Assembly: GCA_002479405.1 (NCBI GenBank)
Contig: DLMX01000044.1
Location: 1 to 10,775 of the forward strand
Direction: 5' to 3'
DNA length: 10,775 nucleotides
Source: Methylophilaceae bacterium UBA7525
GTDB lineage: Bacteria; Pseudomonadota; Gammaproteobacteria; Burkholderiales; Methylophilaceae
Positions 6,899-10,775 of the stretch are shown here, piece after piece. The notes under the pieces were generated by a model that did not search any database, was not told where the DNA came from, and saw only the letters and a program-made list of their open reading frames with translations. A program made the translations under genes and the position numbers. Position 1 is the first letter of the stretch. Each line of letters starts with the position of its first letter.

Positions 6899-6923
6899 TG
6901 CAAGCCTGTCGCACAGGCTCGCA
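6899..6923 (-). repeat. Hairpin downstream of the peroxiredoxin-like gene
   Basis: Eleven pairs (6899-6909 with 6913-6923, one being a G-U wobble only in minus-strand RNA) close a 3-base loop 12 bases after the stop codon. No U-run follows (next bases GTTGCTGAAA), so it is a poor intrinsic terminator by the usual rule. It may still mark the 3' end of this transcript. Confidence 0.5.
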
Positions 6924-6935
6924 ACGACTCCTGAA

Positions 6936-7502
6936 TCAGGCCGCATCTTCACGCCATTTGATGGAGCATCCGATGGATGAAATCTGCTCGCGCGGGCCCT
7001 GGCCGGTTTCCGCTATCAGCTTCATGGCCTTGAACAGATCGCGCGTTGGATTCGGATTGGGTGTCATCTCGCGCTTCTGATCATCGAAGCGACCGCGATA
7101 CTGCAACTCCAGATCCGCATTGAAGCCGAAAAAGTCCGGCGTGCAAACCGCGCCATAAGCCTTGGCCACCTCCTGCGTTTCATCCAGCACATATGGGAAA
7201 GAGAAGTTGAACTCCTTCGCCATGGCCTGCATGTTTTCATAGGAATCTTCCGGGTAGTTGACCCAATCGTTGGAAGAGATGGCAATCGCATTGACGCCAA
7301 GCCCCTTTAACTCGAGCAGATCAGCCACCAGCCGCTCGCGGATCGCCTTTACATAAGGGCAATGATTACAGATAAACATCACCAGCGTGCCCTTGGGCCC
7401 GCGAATATCCTCCAGCGTCCAGTATTTGCCATCGACGCCTAGCAGCCTGAATCCAGGCGCCTTCCAGCCAAAATCACAAATCGGTGGGTTAAGACTTGCC
7501 AT
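6936..7502 (-). CDS. Thioredoxin-fold, peroxiredoxin-like protein
   Basis: A 188-residue cytoplasmic protein of the AhpC/TSA-related thioredoxin superfamily. It has no signal peptide or membrane segment. FICNHCPYVKAIRERL (43-58) carries a CxxC pair, Cys45 and Cys48, followed by proline, at the end of the first strand as in redox-active thioredoxin folds. CTPDFFGF (120-127) supplies the Thr-Pro expected for the cis-proline loop, and a conserved-looking GCSIKWR (178-184) closes the protein. This arrangement recalls a widespread 'peroxiredoxin-like' subfamily of unknown substrate; the family call is from memory. The ATG at 7502 has AAGGAG 8 bases upstream. It is divergent from rsmE, with a 78-bp gap. 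Disulfide reductase or peroxidase activity is plausible but not shown. Confidence 0.85.
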   Translation of the reverse strand: MASLNPPICDFGWKAPGFRLLGVDGKYWTLEDIRGPKGTLVMFICNHCPYVKAIRERLVADLLELKGLGVNAIAISSNDWVNYPEDSYENMQAMAKEFNFSFPYVLDETQEVAKAYGAVCTPDFFGFNADLELQYRGRFDDQKREMTPNPNPTRDLFKAMKLIAETGQGPREQISSIGCSIKWREDAA

Positions 7503-7534
7503 CTGAACGACTCCTTCAATTAGAATTAGGGTTC

Positions 7535-7562
7535 ATTTTAACACTGCTGCCCGGCTTGAAAA
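7535..7562 (-). promoter_or_regulatory. Candidate sigma-70 promoter for the peroxiredoxin-like gene
   Basis: Minus-strand TTTTCA (7557-7562; 4 of 6 to TTGACA) is 16 bases from TAAAAT (7535-7540; 5 of 6 to TATAAT). Transcription would start near 7528, giving a leader of about 25 bases that contains the AAGGAG ribosome site. Confidence 0.45.
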
Positions 7563-7580
7563 CCTTGGCCATAAACCCTC

Positions 7581-8309
7581 ATGCCCCGATTTTACTCATC
7601 TGAAAAACTCGCTCCCGGCGCCCTAATCAGGCTTTCGGATAATGCTGCCGTGCACGCCAGCCGCGCATTACGCATGAAAGTGGGTGACAGCGCCGTGTTG
7701 TTCAACGGGGACGGCAATGACTACCTGTGTGAATTGACCTACATGAGCAAAAGCGAGGTCAGCGCCAAGGTAAAATCCGTCAGTGCCAACACCTCCGAAT
7801 CACCCCTCAACGTCACCCTGATTCAGGCCATCTCCTCAGGCGACCGCATGGATTTCACCATACAGAAGGCAGTGGAACTGGGCGTCACCGCGATTCAGCC
7901 CATTTCCAGTCAGCGCAGCGTGGTCAAGCTCTCCGGCGAACGGGCGGAGAAACGCCGCGAACACTGGCAGAACATTGTCATCTCAGCCTGCGAGCAATGC
8001 GGGCGTGCCATTGTGCCGAAAGTCCGGTCTACCACCTCGCTGGCGCAGTGGCTGGGACAATCCGAGACCGCTGCGCTCCGCATCATTCTATCGCCCGGCG
8101 CCCCGCAAAGCCTTAATGAACTGCAAAAACCGTCAGGCGACATCCAGCTTCTGATCGGTGCTGAAGGCGGTCTGACCGAGGACGAAATCAACCTCGCCAC
8201 CACCCATCAATTCACTCCCATCCGGCTGGGCAACCGCATCCTGCGCACCGAAACTGCTGCGCTCACTGCAATCTCATCCCTGCAGACCCTGTGGGGCGAT
8301 TTTAATTAA
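7581..8309 (+). CDS. rsmE: 16S rRNA (uracil(1498)-N3)-methyltransferase
   Basis: RsmE is a SPOUT-class, S-adenosylmethionine-dependent enzyme that methylates N3 of U1498 in 16S rRNA of the 30S subunit. The length of 242 residues matches the family (about 240-245). The N-terminal PUA-like domain covers about 1-70 (MPRFYSSEKL; HASRALRMKVGDS). The knotted methyltransferase domain follows, with GDRMDFTIQKAVELG (87-101), SACEQCGRA (135-143), the cofactor-loop LLIGAEGGLTEDE (190-202) and the C-terminal knot LGNRILRTETAA (216-227). The ATG at 7581 gives the usual N-terminus, but there is no clear Shine-Dalgarno before it. It ends 57 bp before argA on the same strand with no terminator between, so partial readthrough into argA is possible. 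Confidence 0.95.
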   Translation: MPRFYSSEKLAPGALIRLSDNAAVHASRALRMKVGDSAVLFNGDGNDYLCELTYMSKSEVSAKVKSVSANTSESPLNVTLIQAISSGDRMDFTIQKAVELGVTAIQPISSQRSVVKLSGERAEKRREHWQNIVISACEQCGRAIVPKVRSTTSLAQWLGQSETAALRIILSPGAPQSLNELQKPSGDIQLLIGAEGGLTEDEINLATTHQFTPIRLGNRILRTETAALTAISSLQTLWGDFN

Positions 8310-8317
8310 TTGCAATT
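8308..8317. repeat. Perfect 10-bp palindrome at the rsmE-argA junction
   Basis: AATTGCAATT overlaps the rsmE stop codon by two bases and lies 49 bp before the argA start, upstream of the candidate -10 box. It could be a second operator or chance in an AT-rich stretch. Confidence 0.3.
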
Positions 8318-8329
8318 TTCATACATTTA

Positions 8330-8335
8330 TATAAA
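8330..8335 (+). promoter_or_regulatory. Candidate -10 element of argA
   Basis: TATAAA matches the sigma-70 -10 consensus at 5 of 6 positions within the AT-rich 8300-8360 stretch. It would start transcription near 8342. No -35 with standard spacing is convincing: TTGCAA at 8310-8315 is only 14 bases away, or 17 from a weaker AAAAAT. Confidence 0.4.
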
Positions 8336-8356
8336 AATATGCTTTTAACGCATATT
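8336..8356. promoter_or_regulatory. Dyad operator candidate upstream of argA
   Basis: AATATGC (8336-8342) and GCATATT (8350-8356) are perfect 7-base inverted arms with a 7-base centre, ending 10 bp before the argA ATG. The 21-bp span, AT-rich arms and position over the expected transcription start are what a repressor operator would show. The encoded protein begins with an XRE-type helix-turn-helix, so autogenous binding is an attractive inference. The alternative is an mRNA hairpin near the start codon. Confidence 0.55.
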
Positions 8357-8366
8357 GGGTTGCTTA

Positions 8367-9935
8367 ATGTCCATCGGAAACGCAATTCGCAAGCGGCGCA
8401 AGACACTGGGGCTCACCTTGCAGACGCTCGCCCAACAGGTCGATACCGACAGCGGCAACCTGTCGCGCATTGAGCGAGGCGTGCAGGGCGTTTCCGAAAC
8501 CATGCTGAGACGGCTTTGTACCGCCCTCGACTGCACTCCCGCCTTTCTCTATTCGCAGTCGGAAGCGGCCAGCGCTCCTGCTGCCCAGACATCCACTCAA
8601 ATACAATTGCAAAGACCGCAGGAATTCGTTCGCTGGTTCCGTTCGGCCGCACCCTATATCCACGCCTTTGGCGGCCGCACCTTTGTTATCGCCTTTGGTG
8701 GCGAGGTGGTCGATGACGGCCAATTCGTGGCGTTATCCCACGACCTCAATCTGCTCGCCAGCCTGGAAGTCCGGCTGGTGCTGGTGCATGGTTCGCGCCC
8801 GCAAATCGAATCACGCCTGAAAAAAACCAGAAGCGAAACCAGAATGGTCGATGGTCTGCGCGTCACCGATGACGAGGCCATGCAGGCCGTGAAAGAGGCC
8901 AATGGCGCCGTGCGCGTCGAAATCGAAGCCCTGCTTTCCATGGGGCTGGTCAATTCACCCATGGCAGGCTCGGACATCCGGGTAGCCAGCGGCAACTTTG
9001 TCACGGCAAAACCATTGGGCGTGCTCAATGGCGTCGACTTGCAACACACCGGCACGGTGCGCCGGGTGGATGCGACCGGCATTCAGAAAAGACTGGATGA
9101 CGGCGAACTGGTCCTGCTCTCCCCCATGGGCTATTCGCCGACCGGTGAGGTGTTCAACCTGACGCTGGAAGACGTCGCCGTGAACGCAGCAATTGCGCTG
9201 GACGCAGACAAGCTGATCTTCCTGATCGATACGCCGGGTGTGCATAATGCGCGCGGCGAACTGCTGCGGGAAATGACCGCGCACAAGGCTGAGAATCTGC
9301 TGCGCCACATCAAGGAAAAAGGCGACCAGAACATCACCGAGGATGAAAAGTATTTCTTGCCCGCCGCCATCAAGGCTTCGGATAACGGCGTCTCACGCAC
9401 GCACCTGATCAGCCGCCATGTCGATGGCGCCATTCTGCAGGAACTGTTCACGCACGACGGTATCGGCACGATGATCACCGAAGAACCGCTGGAAGCCATG
9501 CGTCAGGCCGAGATCGGCGATGTCGGCGGCATCCTGCAACTGATAGAACCGCTGGAAGCCGAGGGCGTGCTGGTCCGGCGCGGACGCGAGCGGCTGGAGA
9601 TGGAAATCAGCCACTTCCATGTCATGGAACACGATGGCCGCATCATCGGTTGCGCTGCGCTCTATCCGTTCCCGCAGCAGAAAACCGCCGAGCTTGCCTG
9701 CATGGCCGTACACCCGGGATTCCGGCGCGGCGGGCGCGGCGACAGACTACTGAAATATTGCGAGCAGGAAGCGAAGGAATCCAGCCTGCAATCCATCTTC
9801 GTCCTTACCACCCGCACTGAGCACTGGTTTCTGGAGCGCGGCTTTGTTGAAAAGGATGTCAGCAGCCTGCCGCCACAGCGGCAAAACCTCTACAACCTGC
9901 AGCGCCGCTCAAAGGTGTTCTGGAAGAAAATCTAG
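8367..9935 (+). CDS. argA: HTH-fused N-acetylglutamate synthase (ArgA)
   Basis: Acetyl-CoA:L-glutamate N-acetyltransferase, the arginine-inhibited first step of arginine synthesis. Residues 1-62 are a Cro/CI-type (XRE) helix-turn-helix: IGNAIRKRRKTLGLT, TLQTLAQQV as the positioning helix, then SGNLSRIERG as recognition helix. A polar Ala/Ser/Gln linker spans about 64-84. The amino-acid-kinase-like, arginine-binding domain follows (87-375: FVIAFGGEVV, LVLVHGSRPQIE, SGNFVTAKPLGV, GEVFNLTLEDV, DGIGTMI). The GNAT domain is 378-522, with RRGGRGDRLL (453-462) as acetyl-CoA loop and FVLTTRTEHWFLERGF (478-493). From residue 87 it matches E. coli ArgA (443 aa, no HTH) closely. At 522 residues it is about 80 longer, almost all of it the N-terminal domain. 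The ATG at 8367 gives a clean HTH start; a TTG at 8355 is in frame but sits inside the dyad. No strong ribosome site is seen. Confidence 0.93.
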   Translation: MSIGNAIRKRRKTLGLTLQTLAQQVDTDSGNLSRIERGVQGVSETMLRRLCTALDCTPAFLYSQSEAASAPAAQTSTQIQLQRPQEFVRWFRSAAPYIHAFGGRTFVIAFGGEVVDDGQFVALSHDLNLLASLEVRLVLVHGSRPQIESRLKKTRSETRMVDGLRVTDDEAMQAVKEANGAVRVEIEALLSMGLVNSPMAGSDIRVASGNFVTAKPLGVLNGVDLQHTGTVRRVDATGIQKRLDDGELVLLSPMGYSPTGEVFNLTLEDVAVNAAIALDADKLIFLIDTPGVHNARGELLREMTAHKAENLLRHIKEKGDQNITEDEKYFLPAAIKASDNGVSRTHLISRHVDGAILQELFTHDGIGTMITEEPLEAMRQAEIGDVGGILQLIEPLEAEGVLVRRGRERLEMEISHFHVMEHDGRIIGCAALYPFPQQKTAELACMAVHPGFRRGGRGDRLLKYCEQEAKESSLQSIFVLTTRTEHWFLERGFVEKDVSSLPPQRQNLYNLQRRSKVFWKKI

Positions 9936-9973
9936 AAAAGCACTGATTAAATAGCGACATATCAAAAAATTAT

Positions 9974-10004
9974 TCAAGGGGCTTCCAGGCCTCTTGATTT
10001 TTTT
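9974..10004 (+). terminator. Intrinsic terminator of argA
   Basis: TCAAGGGGC (9974-9982) pairs with GCCTCTTGA (9989-9997), nine pairs including one G-U, plus a further U-G closing a 4-base loop. Seven T follow (9998-10004). It starts 38 bases after the argA stop codon. Confidence 0.85.
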
Positions 10005-10020
10005 CAAGCCAGCCCAATCT
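9993..10020 (+). promoter_or_regulatory. Sigma-32-like heat-shock promoter for hsp20
   Basis: CTTGATT (9993-9999) matches the heat-shock -35 CTTGAAA at 5 of 7 positions. After 13 bases, CCCAATCT (10013-10020) matches the -10 CCCCATNT at 7 of 8. Transcription would begin near 10027 and leave a leader of about 70 bases. The -35 lies in the descending arm and T-run of the argA terminator. Consensus is from E. coli RpoH. Confidence 0.6.
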
Positions 10021-10097
10021 CCTAATCAAGCAGGCAAATTAGCAAGCAAGGTTTTCGTAGTCCTGAATTCAACTGACTTGATTGAAAGGAAATACAG

Positions 10098-10529
10098 ATG
10101 GCCAACATCACTCGCAACGACCCGTTCAGCGTTACAAATTTCGACCCGTTCGATGAAGTGTTCCGCGGTTTCTTCCGCCCGGTTCGCATCGAAAACAGCG
10201 CACAGCCACAGATGAAGATCGACGTCGAAGAACAAGAACAAAATTACACGGTGCATGCGGAGATTCCCGGTGTAAGCAAGGACAACATCCATGTCACGAT
10301 CGATGGCAACCAGATCAGCATAAGCGCCGAAGTCCGCAAGGAAAATGAAGTGAAGGAAGGTACCCGGGTGCTACGCAGCGAACGTTATTTCGGCAGCGTG
10401 TCACGCAGCTTTGCACTGGAAAACGAAATCGACGAAGCCAAGGCCGAAGCACAATACAAGGATGGCATCCTGGAACTGGTACTGCCGAAAAAGACCGTCA
10501 GCTCCGCCAAGAAACTCACTATCAAATAA
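10098..10529 (+). CDS. Small heat-shock protein, Hsp20/alpha-crystallin family
   Basis: An ATP-independent holdase chaperone that binds unfolding proteins in the cytoplasm, usually as a large oligomer. The length of 143 residues is normal. An N-terminal arm with DPF and FFRP motifs (8-10, 25-28) precedes the alpha-crystallin domain, about 37-131: PQMKIDVEEQEQNYTVHAEI at its start, PGVSKDNI (57-64), the dimerising-loop region RVLRSERYFGSVSRSF (90-105) and the signature DGILELVLPK (122-131). KLTIK at the end gives the L-x-I form of the C-terminal I-x-I/V anchor. AAGGAAAT lies about 6 bases before the ATG at 10098. A sigma-32-like promoter and its own terminator make it a single-gene unit. Confidence 0.95.
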   Translation: MANITRNDPFSVTNFDPFDEVFRGFFRPVRIENSAQPQMKIDVEEQEQNYTVHAEIPGVSKDNIHVTIDGNQISISAEVRKENEVKEGTRVLRSERYFGSVSRSFALENEIDEAKAEAQYKDGILELVLPKKTVSSAKKLTIK

Positions 10530-10548
10530 TCAGCATTCCTCCTCGTTT

Positions 10549-10572
10549 AGCGGCCGCAAGGCCGCTTTTTTT
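10549..10572 (+). terminator. Intrinsic terminator of hsp20
   Basis: AGCGGCC (10549-10555) pairs perfectly with GGCCGCT (10560-10566) around a GCAA tetraloop. The T-run is 10566-10572. It begins 19 bases after the hsp20 stop codon. Confidence 0.9.
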
Positions 10573-10688
10573 ATGCCTGCAGTCCCATCTACACAACTGT
10601 ATGACACTGGAAAGTTTCAGCCGCCAAATTCCGGTCACGGCAATTGACTTGCCCGATTTCGCCACGGTTACATGGAACCACGGCTTGT

Positions 10689-10775
10689 CTAATAGAGCCC
10701 GCTGACGCGCCCGTGATCATCGATATCGATACGCGTGGCACAGGGCACTTTCGGCAGGCCGGGCATGGTCATGAT
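10689..10775 (-). CDS. fhs: C-terminal end of a probable formate-tetrahydrofolate ligase (cut by window edge)
   Basis: A minus-strand frame enters from the right edge and gives 28 residues before TAG at 10689-10691: IMTMPGLPKVPCATRIDIDD followed by HGRVSGLY. The pattern MTMPGLP-x-x-P, then an Asp-rich I-D-x-D, then G-L-(F/Y) at the extreme end is what I recall for formate-tetrahydrofolate ligase, which makes 10-formyl-tetrahydrofolate from formate with ATP. The identification rests on this short tail and on memory. It converges on hsp20, and no intrinsic terminator on its own strand is visible between them. Confidence 0.65.
   Translation of the reverse strand: MMTMPGLPKVPCATRIDIDDHGRVSGLY

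Noticed and set aside
8355..8366. TTG start for argA, four codons upstream
   Set aside because: It falls within the right arm of the dyad and has no ribosome site. The ATG at 8367 starts the HTH domain cleanly, although the ATG's own ribosome site is also weak.
10027..10097. RNA thermometer in the hsp20 leader
   Set aside because: I looked for ROSE-like or four-U pairing against the AAGGAAAT ribosome site and found only short, competing pairings (for example TTCAA with TTGAA). This is not enough to call one.
10662..10683. Direct repeat CCACGG near the right edge
   Set aside because: It is two 6-base copies 10 bases apart in a short gap. It is too short to distinguish from chance.

Overview
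The window looks like chromosomal DNA from a betaproteobacterium. My reasons are the gene order tkt-gap-pgk-pyk-fba on one strand, a fba whose N-terminus resembles the class II 'Calvin-type' aldolases of beta- and other proteobacteria, and an ArgA-type N-acetylglutamate synthase and RsmE close to E. coli-like families. The taxonomic call is inference from memory of these families; no search was run. There are ten protein genes (two cut by the window edges) and no rRNA, tRNA, CRISPR array or insertion sequence that I can see.

Minus strand, 1-6697 (read right to left): transketolase (tkt), a strong intrinsic terminator, then glyceraldehyde-3-phosphate dehydrogenase (gap), phosphoglycerate kinase (pgk), pyruvate kinase (pyk) and the first 91 codons of class II fructose-bisphosphate aldolase (fba). 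These are central enzymes of glycolysis/gluconeogenesis and of the pentose-phosphate or Calvin cycle. The intercistronic gaps pgk-pyk (326 bp) and pyk-fba (121 bp) hold an unusual density of inverted repeats. Base composition changes sharply inside pgk near position 2940: sampled 60-base lines are about 60-70% G+C to the left and about 45-55% just to the right.

Minus strand, 6936-7502: a thioredoxin-fold, peroxiredoxin-like protein with a CNHC motif. It is divergent from rsmE (7581-8309, plus), the 16S rRNA m3U1498 methyltransferase. Next on the plus strand is argA (8367-9935), the first enzyme of arginine synthesis. Here it carries an extra N-terminal XRE-type helix-turn-helix DNA-binding domain fused to the amino-acid-kinase and GNAT domains. 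A perfect 7-bp dyad (AATATGC-N7-GCATATT) lies just before its start codon, over the predicted transcription start. This suggests a DNA-binding, possibly self-regulating arginine-sensing enzyme, and it is the most interesting item in the window.

Plus strand, 10098-10529: a small heat-shock protein (Hsp20) with a sigma-32-like promoter superimposed on the argA terminator, and its own intrinsic terminator. At the right edge (minus strand) are the last 28 codons of what is probably formate-tetrahydrofolate ligase.
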